Assembly (NCBI RefSeq): GCF_013372145.1
Contig: NZ_CP053827.1
Span: 186,001 to 250,000, forward strand
Source: Campylobacter hyointestinalis subsp. hyointestinalis
GTDB lineage: Bacteria; Campylobacterota; Campylobacteria; Campylobacterales; Campylobacteraceae
DNA length: 64,000 nucleotides
Reading direction: 5' to 3'
The notes under the pieces are model-generated. The model was given only the letters and a program-made list of their open reading frames with translations, had not been told where the DNA came from and did not search any database. Every line of letters begins with the position of its first letter. The stretch's first letter is position 1. The translations under genes were made by a program, and so were the position numbers. Positions 45,088-54,932 of this stretch are shown piece by piece.

Positions 45088-46127
45088 GACTACTTGCACT
45101 CATCAAAAAAGAGGCTTTGGCTATAAGAAATGATAGGCGAAGTATGTTTGTCATCATCGTACCGCCTCTTTTGCAGATACTGATTTTTGCATTTTCTGTT
45201 ACACTTGAAGTTAAGAATTTAAATTTGGCTATTTTAAATTTAGATGGTTCAAGCTACGCTAAAGAGGTTATCACAAAGCTTGAGAGTGCTAAATTTATAA
45301 AAAGCATAACAATGGTAAAAAGCTATGAAGAAGGTAAAAGACTGATCACAAATCAAAAAGTTTTAGCATTTTTAGTGATACCAAAAAACTTTAGTAAGGG
45401 TGAAAACTTAGCGCTCGTGATGGATGGGAGGTATTCAAACTCTGCTCAGATAGCAAATGGCTATATTGAGCAAGCTATTTCTGGTTTAAGCATAGATGCG
45501 AGAAATTTTTATAACCCAAATTTAGATAATTTTTGGTGGATAGTTCCGAATTTATCGTGTTCTATCCTTATGGTAATGTCTATAGTTTTAACATCTCTTA
45601 GTATATCAAGAGAGCGAGAAGTAGGCACTTTTGATCAGATCATAGTTTCGCCTTTGAGCTCATTTGAGATACTTCTTGGGAAACTTTTACCTGCATTTTT
45701 GATAAGTTTGGCTTTATCAAGCGTAGTTTTGTTTATAGCGTATTTTTTCTTTAAAGTGCCTATAGTGGGTTCTTTATGGCTTTTGTATCTAGGGACTGCT
45801 ATTTTTATATTTTGCGTGTGTAGTATCGGGCTTTTTATATCCGTATTTTCAAATACGCAACAACAAGCCATACTAGGAGCTTTTGTATTTTTACTTCCTT
45901 CGTTTATGCTTTCTGGGTTTGCTACACCGATAGAAAATATGCCTTCATGGCTTCAGCCAGTTAGTTACTTCGTACCGCTAACTTATCACATAACTTTTGT
46001 GAAAGGCGTACTTTTAAAAGATATAAGTTTTACGCAGTCTTTAGAGTATATCTTGCCTATGGCTGTTTTTGGTATAGTTATTTTTATGATAACTTTGATA
46101 TTTTTTAGAAGAAGCATTCTAAGATAG
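45084..46127 (+). CDS. ABC-2 type permease (YbhR-like)
   Basis: 347 aa with the same topology as the gene before it: N-terminal helix (about 20-40), a periplasmic domain and five C-terminal helices. Motifs: REREVGTFDQIIVSPLSSFE and FLLPSFMLSGFATPIENMP. It ends the export operon and is followed by a bidirectional terminator shared with perR. Confidence 0.93.
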   Translation: MRLLALIKKEALAIRNDRRSMFVIIVPPLLQILIFAFSVTLEVKNLNLAILNLDGSSYAKEVITKLESAKFIKSITMVKSYEEGKRLITNQKVLAFLVIPKNFSKGENLALVMDGRYSNSAQIANGYIEQAISGLSIDARNFYNPNLDNFWWIVPNLSCSILMVMSIVLTSLSISREREVGTFDQIIVSPLSSFEILLGKLLPAFLISLALSSVVLFIAYFFFKVPIVGSLWLLYLGTAIFIFCVCSIGLFISVFSNTQQQAILGAFVFLLPSFMLSGFATPIENMPSWLQPVSYFVPLTYHITFVKGVLLKDISFTQSLEYILPMAVFGIVIFMITLIFFRRSILR

Positions 46128-46130
46128 ATG

Positions 46131-46148
46131 ATCCGACTTTTGTCGGAT
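46131..46148. terminator. Bidirectional terminator between the export operon and perR
   Basis: ATCCGAC-TTTT-GTCGGAT, a perfect 7-bp GC-rich stem, between the convergent permease and perR stops. Its right arm touches the perR stop codon. T runs lie downstream on the plus strand (CATTTTTT). Confidence 0.65.
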
Positions 46149-46558
46149 TATCTACATTTTTTGCAGCCTGATGTCGTAGCTACGATGCTTAGTCTGTCTA
46201 TAAAGTTGCCTATTTTTTTCTCTAGGTGCTCTTGATATTCTGTCATTTTAGCATCATCGCAACTTACATCGGTTACCGAGCCGCAATTTGAGCAAACTAC
46301 GTGAATATGCGGTACTTCGTATATGTCGTATTTTGCTTTTTGGTTAGGCGTATTTACTTCTATGACTAATTTTTCGTCAATCAAAGTATTTAAATTTTTA
46401 TAAACCGTAGCTAAAGATATAGAAGGATAATCCTTTTTTATCTCAGAGTATAGTTCTTCTATAGTTGGATGGGTGTGTTTATCAAGAAGTTTCAAAACAC
46501 ACAACCTTTGCGGAGTAGCTTTTAAATTTGCTTGCTTAAGCATTTCGATAAAATCCAT
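46148..46558 (-). CDS. perR: Peroxide-responsive repressor PerR (Fur family)
   Basis: 136 aa. The winged-helix part has NLKATPQRLCVLKLL and PSISLATVYKNLNTL; the metal part has PHIHVVCSNCGSVTDV (HxHxxCxxC) and the C-terminal TSGCKKCR. Two CxxC pairs indicate a structural zinc. The next gene is dxs, then fliH, as in C. jejuni where perR is Cj0322. PerR represses katA and ahpC; Fur in C. jejuni is a longer protein elsewhere. Fur cannot be excluded by sequence alone but the synteny favours PerR. Confidence 0.9.
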   Translation of the reverse strand: MDFIEMLKQANLKATPQRLCVLKLLDKHTHPTIEELYSEIKKDYPSISLATVYKNLNTLIDEKLVIEVNTPNQKAKYDIYEVPHIHVVCSNCGSVTDVSCDDAKMTEYQEHLEKKIGNFIDRLSIVATTSGCKKCR

Positions 46559-46616
46559 ACTATTTTCCTCTTAAATTTTTGTAGTTGATTTTATCAAAAA
46601 AAAGTTTAAGAATAGA

Positions 46617-48446
46617 TTATAATAAATAATATTTTTTATCTTTTAAAATGAATTCAGAAATTTTTTCTACGCTTATACCTAAGCTATCCTCGATAAGAGC
46701 GTGATTTCCATGCTTTATAAATTTATCTTCGTATTCAAAACTTTTTATACTGATATTAGGTAATAATTTTTCTTGTAAAAATCCAGCTAATATCTCGCCA
46801 ATCCCACCTTTTTTTGCGCTATCGCTAAAAATATACCAACGCTTAGTTGTTTTGGCAAGATCCAAAAGTATCTCTTCATCAAGTGGTTTTGCAAACACTA
46901 GATCTATGATCGTTCCTTTAAAATCTAAATTCTTAGCAACTTTTAGAGCTTTTCCGACTGCATTTCCATATCCTATGAACGCCACGTCACTATCTCCTTG
47001 CTGAAGGATCTGAGCTTTTGCGAATTTTATCTCTTTTGCTTCAAACTCATTGCCTAGCATAAAGCTTCCTCTTGGATATCTGATGGCTAAAGGTGCGTTA
47101 AAAGAGTATGAAAAATCCATAATTTTTGAGAAAGTTGCGGCGTCTCTAGGTGCTATTAGCGTTAAATTTGGTATTGTATTTAAAAAGCTTATGTCAAATA
47201 CTCCTTGATGAGTTTCGCCGTCTTCTCCTACTATACCTGCTCTGTCCATACAGATGACGACTGGCAAGTTCATAATTGCCACATCGTGAATAACTTGATC
47301 ATAAGCCCTTTGCATAAAAGTTGAATAAATAGCAATATATGGTTTAAAGCCTTCTTTTGCCATAGCCGCCATAGATGTAACTCCGTGTTGCTCGGCTATA
47401 GCCACGTCCCAAAAACGCTCCGGATAGGCTTTTATAAGTTTATCAAGTCCGGTTCCGCTTGGCATAGCAGCAGTAATTCCCACAACATTTTCGTGTTTTT
47501 TAGCTAAGCTTAAAAGCAGATCGCTAAATATAGAAGTTGCATTTTTTGTACTACTTTTTTTTGTACATTCTCCGCTTTGTGGATCAAACGGGCTTACTCC
47601 GTGCCATTTTTCAAATTTACCCTCAGCTGGCTCATATCCCTTGCCTTTTATGGTCTGGACGTGAACTATGACTGGTTTATTCATTGTTTTTGCAGTATTT
47701 AAAGTAGAAATGAGCGCTTTTAAGTCGTGCCCATCAACTGGTCCTATATACTCAAGCCCCAGCTCTTCAAAAAACATACCCGGTGTTATGAGCCTTATAC
47801 CTTCTTCTAGGCGTTTTGCCATATATGCTGCTGAGTCTGGAACGTAGCTTAAGAACTGATTTACGCGGGATTTAAATTTTTGATAAAACTGTCCTGCCAT
47901 CATTTGAGATAGATACTTGCTAAGAGCTCCGATAGGTTTAGATATGCTCATTTCGTTATCGTTTAGTATAATGACGCAAGGATACTTTCTATCCCCAAGC
48001 TCGTTGAGAGCTTCATACGCCATACCAGCACTCATCGCCCCATCTCCTATTAAGGCTACTGGAAGTCTTTTTTCGCCTTTTAGTTTTATGGCTTTACAAG
48101 CACCCACTGCGATACTTATAGAAGTAGAGCTATGTCCTGCTACAAAGTAGTCAAATTTGCTCTCGCTTGGTTTTGTATATCCACTTATGCCGCCAAATTG
48201 TCTAAGAGTATCAAAATCGTCCCATCTGTCTGTTAAGAGCTTGTGAGTATAGCTTTGGTGACTTACGTCAAATATAAATGGATCGTTTTTTGGATCAAAA
48301 ACATAGTGCATAGCCACGCTCAGCTCTACCACACCCATATTTGAGCTAAGATGACCTCCGTTTAAACTTACTGTTTTGAGTATTTTGCTTCTGATATCTT
48401 TGCATAAATTTGAGAGTTCATCTATGCTTTTTGATTTTATGTCCAT
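46617..48446 (-). CDS. dxs: 1-deoxy-D-xylulose-5-phosphate synthase
   Basis: 609 aa. Dxs is the thiamine-diphosphate enzyme that starts the MEP isoprenoid pathway. Motifs: NGGHLSSNMGVVELSVAMH, the ThDP site LIGDGAMSAGMAYEALNELG, GPVDGHDLKAL, and the transketolase middle and C-terminal parts (AEQHGVTSMAAMAKEG, DRAGIVGEDGETHQGVFD). A normal length for Campylobacter. It lies 2 bp after fliH. Confidence 0.97.
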   Translation of the reverse strand: MDIKSKSIDELSNLCKDIRSKILKTVSLNGGHLSSNMGVVELSVAMHYVFDPKNDPFIFDVSHQSYTHKLLTDRWDDFDTLRQFGGISGYTKPSESKFDYFVAGHSSTSISIAVGACKAIKLKGEKRLPVALIGDGAMSAGMAYEALNELGDRKYPCVIILNDNEMSISKPIGALSKYLSQMMAGQFYQKFKSRVNQFLSYVPDSAAYMAKRLEEGIRLITPGMFFEELGLEYIGPVDGHDLKALISTLNTAKTMNKPVIVHVQTIKGKGYEPAEGKFEKWHGVSPFDPQSGECTKKSSTKNATSIFSDLLLSLAKKHENVVGITAAMPSGTGLDKLIKAYPERFWDVAIAEQHGVTSMAAMAKEGFKPYIAIYSTFMQRAYDQVIHDVAIMNLPVVICMDRAGIVGEDGETHQGVFDISFLNTIPNLTLIAPRDAATFSKIMDFSYSFNAPLAIRYPRGSFMLGNEFEAKEIKFAKAQILQQGDSDVAFIGYGNAVGKALKVAKNLDFKGTIIDLVFAKPLDEEILLDLAKTTKRWYIFSDSAKKGGIGEILAGFLQEKLLPNISIKSFEYEDKFIKHGNHALIEDSLGISVEKISEFILKDKKYYLL

Positions 48447-48448
48447 TT

Positions 48449-49252
48449 CTACTCGCTTAGTATTTTTTTGATTTTTTCAAATCTCTCAGCAACGCTTCCG
48501 TCTATATTTCCTATATCGCTCAATATGATAACACCACCTCTGTTTATGGCATCATCAGCAGATACTTTTAGGTTGCTAGATAACTTGATATTTTCTTTGA
48601 CAAGCTCATAGTCTCCTGGGTTTGTTTTTATTTCTATTTGCGAAGCATTTTCTAGCTCCCCAATCAAATTTTTTGCTATATTTGATGCTATGGTTGCCGA
48701 GCTATCTTTTATCTCTTTTAATATCACTTCTTTTGCTATATCTATGGCTGTGCTTGCTATCTCTTTTTCGCTTTTTTGGTATAGTTTTTCTAATTTATCT
48801 TTTTCTTCATCAAGCTTTTTGATAGAGTTTGTATATTTTGTCTCAATTTCACTAAGTTCGGCGTCAAATTTGGCTTTAGCTAAACTCTCTCCTTCTTTTA
48901 ATGCATCTTCTTTTGCTCTATTTACTTCAGTTTCAAGCCTTTCTTTAAATTCTTTTTCTTGATTTTCTATCTGTAGTTGAAGTTTTACTATATTTTCGCT
49001 AAGCTCTTCAGTTCGTTTTAGAAGTTCTTCTATAAAACTCGGCTCTAGCTTCGTATCTTCTGATGAATTTACAGCTTTTGGAGCGTCATCTTTTGTTGTT
49101 TCTGCTGTAAGCTCAGGCTGATCTTCTTTTATAGGTTGCTCTGTTTGCTGCTCTGTCCCAGAGTGCGAAAATGAACTTATTACCTTAAATCTATACTGTT
49201 CTACGATATGTTCTTTATTTTCTTCTTGATTTATGACGTTGCTTAGTATCAT
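48449..49252 (-). CDS. fliH: Flagellar export protein FliH
   Basis: 267 aa. A disordered acidic N-terminal third (EQQTEQPIKEDQPELTAETT), a long coiled coil (about 75-175) rich in Glu and Lys, and a C-terminal FliH/HrpE domain (about 175-267; IDIAKEVILKEIKDSSATIA, NRGGVIILSDIGNIDG). FliH links the FliI ATPase to the C-ring. ATG overlaps the fliG stop (ATGA-type). The order fliF-fliG-fliH-dxs is conserved in C. jejuni. Confidence 0.94.
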   Translation of the reverse strand: MILSNVINQEENKEHIVEQYRFKVISSFSHSGTEQQTEQPIKEDQPELTAETTKDDAPKAVNSSEDTKLEPSFIEELLKRTEELSENIVKLQLQIENQEKEFKERLETEVNRAKEDALKEGESLAKAKFDAELSEIETKYTNSIKKLDEEKDKLEKLYQKSEKEIASTAIDIAKEVILKEIKDSSATIASNIAKNLIGELENASQIEIKTNPGDYELVKENIKLSSNLKVSADDAINRGGVIILSDIGNIDGSVAERFEKIKKILSE

Positions 49253-50277
49253 TCTATCATCTCATCGCTTTCACCGACTTGGAATATTCCTTCTTCGGAG
49301 AGTTTTTGTACCATTTCTACGACTCTTCTTTGAGCTTCTTCGACATCTTTTACACGAACCGCACCTAAGAACTGCATCTCTTCTACAAATGCTTCGCTTG
49401 CGCGTTGGCTCATATTTGATAGGAATTTTTGCTTTAGCTCTTCGCCACTACCTTTTAGTCCTATCATTAGATCTTTTTTATCTACTACTTTTAGTATCTC
49501 GCGTATAGCGTTGTTATCAAGCGTGTTGATATCTTCAAACGTAAACATCATCTCTTTTATAGTTGTTGCAAGAGTAGCGTCTGTTTGTTCGATGATGCCG
49601 ATAGTAGATTTACTAGCTTTTTGACCAAGACGGTTAAGTACTTCGGCAACGGCTCTTGGGCCTCCGACTTCGACTTTGTAGCTAGTAAGACTTTCAAGTT
49701 TGCTCTCAAGTACAGTTGAAACTCTTTTTACTACAGACGGGCTTATATCGCCTAAATTTGCCATACGGATTATCACTTCGCTTCTAAGCTCATCAGGAAA
49801 ATATACAAGCGTTTCAGCTGCGCTCGTAGCGTCCATATGTGCTACTATAAGAGCTATGGTTTGAGGGTGTTCTTTCATGATAAAATCAGCTAGTTGCTGA
49901 GGTCTGACTTGACTTAAGTAGCCAAAAGACTTAGTTGTTTCCATGGATTTTTGAAGTTTATCCATGATTTTTTGTGCGATCTCAGGACCAAAAGTACGAA
50001 ATAAAATTTCTTTTGCGTATTCGATACCGCCACTTTTCATATACTGATTTGATTGCATAAGGGCGTAAAACTCTTCTAAAACAGCTGCGGCGACTGTTTT
50101 ATCTATAGTTTTAGCACTTGCTATATATCTTGATATTTCGGTGATAACGTCGATATCCATATGAGAAAATATAAGCGTTGTAGCGTCTTCACCAAGTTGG
50201 ATCAGGAGTATTGCGACCTTTTCTGGCATACTAAGGTCATCATAGATCATCTTTTGTTGTTCGTCCAGCTTTGTCAT
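49249..50277 (-). CDS. fliG: Flagellar motor switch protein FliG
   Basis: 342 aa from ATG 50277 (AAGGAGTTTTG upstream); the TTG one codon earlier is not needed. FliG is the rotor protein that contacts MotA. Domain signatures: VAILLIQLGEDATTLIFSHM (N), the EHPQ motif MKEHPQTIALIVAHM (middle) and the torque helix region KVDKKDLMIGLKGSGEELKQ in the C-terminal domain. Its start overlaps the fliF stop. Confidence 0.97.
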   Translation of the reverse strand: MTKLDEQQKMIYDDLSMPEKVAILLIQLGEDATTLIFSHMDIDVITEISRYIASAKTIDKTVAAAVLEEFYALMQSNQYMKSGGIEYAKEILFRTFGPEIAQKIMDKLQKSMETTKSFGYLSQVRPQQLADFIMKEHPQTIALIVAHMDATSAAETLVYFPDELRSEVIIRMANLGDISPSVVKRVSTVLESKLESLTSYKVEVGGPRAVAEVLNRLGQKASKSTIGIIEQTDATLATTIKEMMFTFEDINTLDNNAIREILKVVDKKDLMIGLKGSGEELKQKFLSNMSQRASEAFVEEMQFLGAVRVKDVEEAQRRVVEMVQKLSEEGIFQVGESDEMIE

Positions 50278-51980
50278 CAAAACTCCTTGCGAGAACTAAA
50301 GTCAGAGTCGTTTTTTATCATACCTTGAAGTAAATTTGCTATCTCTTCACTTCTATCTGATACGATAAGTTTCATTTTTTCTAATAATACTTCGTATTTT
50401 AGTTCATCTTCGTTGAATTCCTCGCCGATACCGAGCTGTTCTTCAACTTTTTTTCTTGCTGCTTTAAATTTCTCTAAAACGTCTTCTGTTTCTTCCTCGA
50501 CTTTCGTATCTTCTTTTTGAGGTATAAACTCGTCTTCTTTGACGTCTTTTAGCATTTTTTCTAAGAACGGAGTTATGACTTTTTTGTAAAATACAAAGAG
50601 TATTATTAATGCTATGAGATATTTAAATAATGGCAATAAAGGACTTAAATAAGTATTTACAAACGAGTCTACTTTTGAGCTTTGACTTTTTGGTGATAGC
50701 TTAAACTCGAAATTACTAACAGTGACTTCATCTCCTCTGTTTTTATCGTACCCTATGGTCTGCTCAACTAAAGATTTAAGCTTATCTAGCTCTTCCGTGC
50801 TTAATGGAACGTACGCTAAGGTATCGGTAAATGCGCCATTTTCGTCTTTTGTGTTTTCATATTTGCCATCGACTACTACTGCTGCAGTTACTCTTTTTAT
50901 GGTTGCGTATTGATCTTTTACTTTTATAATTTTTTTTGATATTTCGTAGTTTGTATTTGCTACGTTTTTAGAGTATAGCTCGTTTGGTTTGTTGTCTTCT
51001 AGCCCTTGTACCGGTCCTATGTTGCTAACTGCGCCTGGGACTCCACCTACCTCTTTTTCTTGTCTGCCTTCTCTTTTTTCTTCTATATTTTGTTCACTTC
51101 TAATGACTGAGTTTGGATCGTAAATTTCACTATGGCTATCTTTGGTAGAAAAGTCAAACTCGATGCTGACTTTTGCCGTGACTTTGTCGCGCCCTCCTAT
51201 AAATTTACCTATCATATCTATGATCTTTTGCTCATAGGAGCTTTCAAATTCTCTTTTGTATTTTATCTGAGCAGCTACTAGCTCGTTTTCTAGGGCTATT
51301 TCGTCTTCTCCTACTGCTACGCCATCGCTAGTTACTATTTTTACGTCTTCTAGTTTTAAATTTGATACAGAGCCGGCGACTATTCTTTTTATACCATCTA
51401 TCTGTTTTCTATTTAGTTTTTCACCATCTTTTATCTTGACTACAACTGAAGCAGTAGGTGGGACTTGACGTTCGGTAAATACGCTGTCTTTTGGAAACGC
51501 TATATATACAGTAGCTCTTTGTATCGGCTCAAGGCTCTCGATAGTTCTAGCAAGCTCACCTTGTATGGCTCTTTGGAATTTAACTCTTTGTTCGTTATCA
51601 GTAGCTCCAAAATCTTGTTTATCAAATATCTCAAAACCGTTTTTGCCTTCTTTTGGAATGCCAAGACTCGCAACGGCGATCCTTTCTTTATAGACGCTTT
51701 TTGTAGGAACTAGTATCGTTCCTTCATTTGCAAGCTTGTAGCTTACTCCGTCTTTTTCTAGCTGGTCGATGATCTGCGCTGAGTCTGCTGGATTTAAATT
51801 TCTAAATAAAACACTATATCCGTCGTACTGTTCGCCCCCGCTTGTGCTACTTTTATACAGGCTTAAAAATACCAAAAACCCAACTACGACAACTATGCTA
51901 CTAGCTGCGACTATCTTCTGTTTTATCGTTAGATTTTGATATAGCTGACCGACTTGATGAAATAGCGTTTTAAAATCCAT
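50277..51980 (-). CDS. fliF: Flagellar MS-ring protein FliF
   Basis: 567 aa. Membrane helices at about 20-44 (VAASSIVVVVGFLVFLSLY) and about 450-470 (FKYLIALIILFVFYKKV). The periplasmic ring-building motifs lie between (GYSVLFRNLNPADSAQIID, AFPKDSVFTERQVPPTASVV, the beta-collar region about 250-430). The C-terminal cytoplasmic tail binds FliG, whose gene follows. Complete, with no unusual features. Confidence 0.97.
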   Translation of the reverse strand: MDFKTLFHQVGQLYQNLTIKQKIVAASSIVVVVGFLVFLSLYKSSTSGGEQYDGYSVLFRNLNPADSAQIIDQLEKDGVSYKLANEGTILVPTKSVYKERIAVASLGIPKEGKNGFEIFDKQDFGATDNEQRVKFQRAIQGELARTIESLEPIQRATVYIAFPKDSVFTERQVPPTASVVVKIKDGEKLNRKQIDGIKRIVAGSVSNLKLEDVKIVTSDGVAVGEDEIALENELVAAQIKYKREFESSYEQKIIDMIGKFIGGRDKVTAKVSIEFDFSTKDSHSEIYDPNSVIRSEQNIEEKREGRQEKEVGGVPGAVSNIGPVQGLEDNKPNELYSKNVANTNYEISKKIIKVKDQYATIKRVTAAVVVDGKYENTKDENGAFTDTLAYVPLSTEELDKLKSLVEQTIGYDKNRGDEVTVSNFEFKLSPKSQSSKVDSFVNTYLSPLLPLFKYLIALIILFVFYKKVITPFLEKMLKDVKEDEFIPQKEDTKVEEETEDVLEKFKAARKKVEEQLGIGEEFNEDELKYEVLLEKMKLIVSDRSEEIANLLQGMIKNDSDFSSRKEF

Positions 51981-51986
51981 ATTTTA

Positions 51987-53087
51987 TTAAATTTCCTTCT
52001 TTAACTCAGCCAAAACTCGTTTATTTTGCTTCTTTTTGCCTATCGTGATTCTAATGGCATTTAGTCCGTAACTTTTTAAATTTCTTAATATAATACCTTT
52101 TTTAAGAAGATTATCTGCTATTTGTGACGCATTTTGCTTTTTATCAAACACAAAAGTGATAAAATTTGTATAACTAGGGATAAATTCTATACCATTTTTC
52201 TTTGCAAATTTTTCATATACTTTCATCTCTTCAAGGTTATTTTTAAGAGTTTTTTCTATAAATTTTTGATCATTTAAAGCTTGCAATGCTGCTGCTAGAC
52301 TTAAAGTAGTGATGTTAAAAGGGGCTCTTAGTTTGTGAAGAGCGGTGATTATCTCTGTATTTGCTATACCATATCCAACTCTCATTCCACCAAGACCATA
52401 AGCTTTTGAAAACGTACCTAAATATAGTGTATTTTTAAATTTGCTTATAAGCTCTTTTGGATTTATAGCTTTTTTGCTATCTTTAAATTTAGCAAATTCC
52501 ATATAAGCACAATCAGTCACCACTAACGTATCTTCGCTAACGATGCTTATAAAATCCATCACTTCTTTTGCATCGGGACATTCGCCTAAAGGGTTGTTCG
52601 GCAAACATAGAAATATAATGCTAATCTCATCTTTATGAGCAAGATAGAGTTCTTTTAGCTCCTTTAGATTATGCTCTTTACTTTTTGTTTTATAAATTTT
52701 TGCGCCGACGTGTTTGGCATAGATCTCATACATAGCAAAAGTTATACCTGCTGTTAAAATCGCGCTTTTCTCGTTCGCTTTTGCATGTAGTGCAAACTCT
52801 ATGATCTGGTCGCTTCCACTACCGATGATAATGTTCTTTGAGCTTACTTCATATAAGTTTGCTAGAGCATCTTTTAGCTCATAAAAACTATCATCTGGAT
52901 ACAAACTAGCGTTACTGGCTTTTTCTTTTATGATAGAGATTACTTTTTTGCTGGTTCCTAGTGGATTTTCGTTGCTAGCTAGCTTGATAACGTCTTTTGG
53001 ATCTATGCCAAACTCCCTAGTGACTAGCTCTATAGGTTTTCCGGCTTCATAAATAGGTAAATTTTGCAAATGTGTGTTGAACTTCAT
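51987..53087 (-). CDS. hisC: Histidinol-phosphate aminotransferase
   Basis: 366 aa class I/II PLP aminotransferase. Signatures: [50 protein letters not shown] and the PLP Lys region [19 protein letters not shown]. It acts in histidine synthesis and, in organisms without tyrB, may also transaminate prephenate or phenylpyruvate; the neighbour pheA fits this. It lies 6 bp before fliF and 2 bp after pheA. Confidence 0.94.
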   Translation of the reverse strand: MKFNTHLQNLPIYEAGKPIELVTREFGIDPKDVIKLASNENPLGTSKKVISIIKEKASNASLYPDDSFYELKDALANLYEVSSKNIIIGSGSDQIIEFALHAKANEKSAILTAGITFAMYEIYAKHVGAKIYKTKSKEHNLKELKELYLAHKDEISIIFLCLPNNPLGECPDAKEVMDFISIVSEDTLVVTDCAYMEFAKFKDSKKAINPKELISKFKNTLYLGTFSKAYGLGGMRVGYGIANTEIITALHKLRAPFNITTLSLAAALQALNDQKFIEKTLKNNLEEMKVYEKFAKKNGIEFIPSYTNFITFVFDKKQNASQIADNLLKKGIILRNLKSYGLNAIRITIGKKKQNKRVLAELKKEI

Positions 53088-53089
53088 TT

Positions 53090-54166
53090 TTATCCTTCTT
53101 GATTGATGTAACTACCTAGCCAATGAATTTCATGGTTGTTTTTACCGGCTAGCTCTATAACTCTTTGCACGTTTTCATCATCTATATGTCCTTCAAAATC
53201 TATATAAAATACCGTTTTGAAGTCTTTTTGTTTCACCGGACGACTTTCTAATTTCGTCAAGTTTATGCCTTCGTTTCTAAACATAGAAAGCAGCTCGATA
53301 AGTCCGCCTGGTCTATGGTCTGTTTTTGCTAAAATGCTAGTTTTGTTGTGTTCGCTTCTTTGGTTTTTAAAATCGCTTAAGACAAAAAATCTAGTACGGT
53401 TTGCAAGGTTGTCTTCTATGGTGTCAAACATTATAGGAACGTTGCTTATATTTGCTGCTATTTTCGAGCAGATAGCAGCAGACTCGCTATCCTTTGACGC
53501 TTTTAGAGCTGCTTCGGCTGTAGATTTGGTCGGGATAAATGCTATCTCACTTAGGTTATGATCTTCTAGGAATTTTCTGCATTGATTGTATCCTTGAGGA
53601 TGTGAGTAAATTCTTTTTATATCTTTTAGATTTTCATTTATGCTAACAAAACTATGGTGAATATCCATATAAATTTCAGCTACGATTTTTACTTTTTCAT
53701 ATTTTCCAAGGCAATCAAGCGTTATACCTACGGCTCCTTCGGTGTTGTTTTCTATAGGCACTACGCCGTATTTTGCTTCGCCGTTATTTAGCTCTTTGAA
53801 AACTGCTTCTATAGTGGCTAGTGGTGTGTAGTTGCTCATAGCGCCAAATCTACTTTCGGCTGCTTGATGCGTGTATGTGCCAATAGGCCCTAAAAATGCT
53901 ACTTTTTGAGGCATTTCAAGGTTTCTGCTAACTGCAAAAATTTCTAAATAAATCGCTTCTATGGCTTCTTTGCTCAAACGGTTATATTTTTGGTTTTCTA
54001 AACGCGAAAGTATGGCACGCTCACGCTCAGGGCGGTATATCGAGGTCTTCGAGTTTTGTTTTAATTCGCCGATTTTTTTGACATAGTCCATTCTCTCGTT
54101 TAGTAGAGTTAAAATTTGGTTATCTACCAAGTCTATTTTAACTCTTAAATCATCAATGCTAAGCAT
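53090..54166 (-). CDS. pheA: Bifunctional chorismate mutase/prephenate dehydratase
   Basis: 358 aa. The N-terminal chorismate mutase (about 1-90; [20 protein letters not shown]), then prephenate dehydratase (about 95-275; [49 protein letters not shown]) and a C-terminal ACT domain with [20 protein letters not shown] (LESRP-type phenylalanine site: KLESRPVKQ). It makes phenylpyruvate. The 5' end overlaps the HAD gene by 8 bp. Confidence 0.96.
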   Translation of the reverse strand: MLSIDDLRVKIDLVDNQILTLLNERMDYVKKIGELKQNSKTSIYRPERERAILSRLENQKYNRLSKEAIEAIYLEIFAVSRNLEMPQKVAFLGPIGTYTHQAAESRFGAMSNYTPLATIEAVFKELNNGEAKYGVVPIENNTEGAVGITLDCLGKYEKVKIVAEIYMDIHHSFVSINENLKDIKRIYSHPQGYNQCRKFLEDHNLSEIAFIPTKSTAEAALKASKDSESAAICSKIAANISNVPIMFDTIEDNLANRTRFFVLSDFKNQRSEHNKTSILAKTDHRPGGLIELLSMFRNEGINLTKLESRPVKQKDFKTVFYIDFEGHIDDENVQRVIELAGKNNHEIHWLGSYINQEG

Positions 54167-54932
54167 TTATAACCTTTATATAATTTTGTACATCTTTATA
54201 AATTTGATCTATCATATTCTCTTTTACACCTGTTTTTGCCGCGTCGCTTACTTTACCGCTTAGTACTAAAACAGTTTTCATTCCAAGCTCTTTTGCTCCT
54301 ACGAGATCACCTTTCGCATCGTCGCTAATGATAGTTATATCGCTAAATTTAACGCCTGGTTTTTGTAAATTTATGAGCCTTAAGGCTTCGTTATAAAATG
54401 CCATACTAGGTTTCCCAATCGCCTTATAGCTAGCTCCTGTAGAGTATGATACCATTGCGGCTATTGCTCCTACTCCAGGATAAAGACGTCCGTTTTTTTT
54501 GTAAATGCTGGTTTCATGCATAGCGATAAACTCGGCTCCATTTAATATCAGCTCGTTTATGCTGGCAAAATCACTAAATTTAAAGTCGTCCCAGCTGGCG
54601 ATGAGTACGGCTTTTGGATTTTTTAGATCTTGCATGTATCCTAAGCTTTGCATAGTGGCTATAAACTCGCTCGCTCCAAACATCGCGGCATTTGAGGGAC
54701 TTAATGTCTCTTTTAAAACGCAAAACGGATCAAGGTAGGCGCCATCTTTTATATTTAATCCTTTTTTGTGTAGATCTTCTAAAAAGTCATCGCTTTTTGC
54801 TTTTGTGTTATTTGTGATAACAACGTATGGAATGTTTTTTAAATTTAAGATATCTATAAGCTCACAAGCGCCATTTATAGGGCTTTTATCGCTATCGCTT
54901 ATAAGTGTACCTTGTACGTCTATGAAATACAT
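54159..54932 (-). CDS. HAD-family hydrolase (NagD-like)
   Basis: 257 aa. HAD motif I is degenerate: FIDVQGTLISDSDKSPINGA has DVQGT, where DxDGT is usual, so the second Asp is a Gln. Motif II VITNNTKAKSDD, a C2-type cap and the late motif IISDDAKGDLVGAKELGMKT are present. The substitution may lower phosphatase activity. It lies between lysA and pheA as in C. jejuni. Substrate unknown. Confidence 0.85.
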   Translation of the reverse strand: MYFIDVQGTLISDSDKSPINGACELIDILNLKNIPYVVITNNTKAKSDDFLEDLHKKGLNIKDGAYLDPFCVLKETLSPSNAAMFGASEFIATMQSLGYMQDLKNPKAVLIASWDDFKFSDFASINELILNGAEFIAMHETSIYKKNGRLYPGVGAIAAMVSYSTGASYKAIGKPSMAFYNEALRLINLQKPGVKFSDITIISDDAKGDLVGAKELGMKTVLVLSGKVSDAAKTGVKENMIDQIYKDVQNYIKVINA

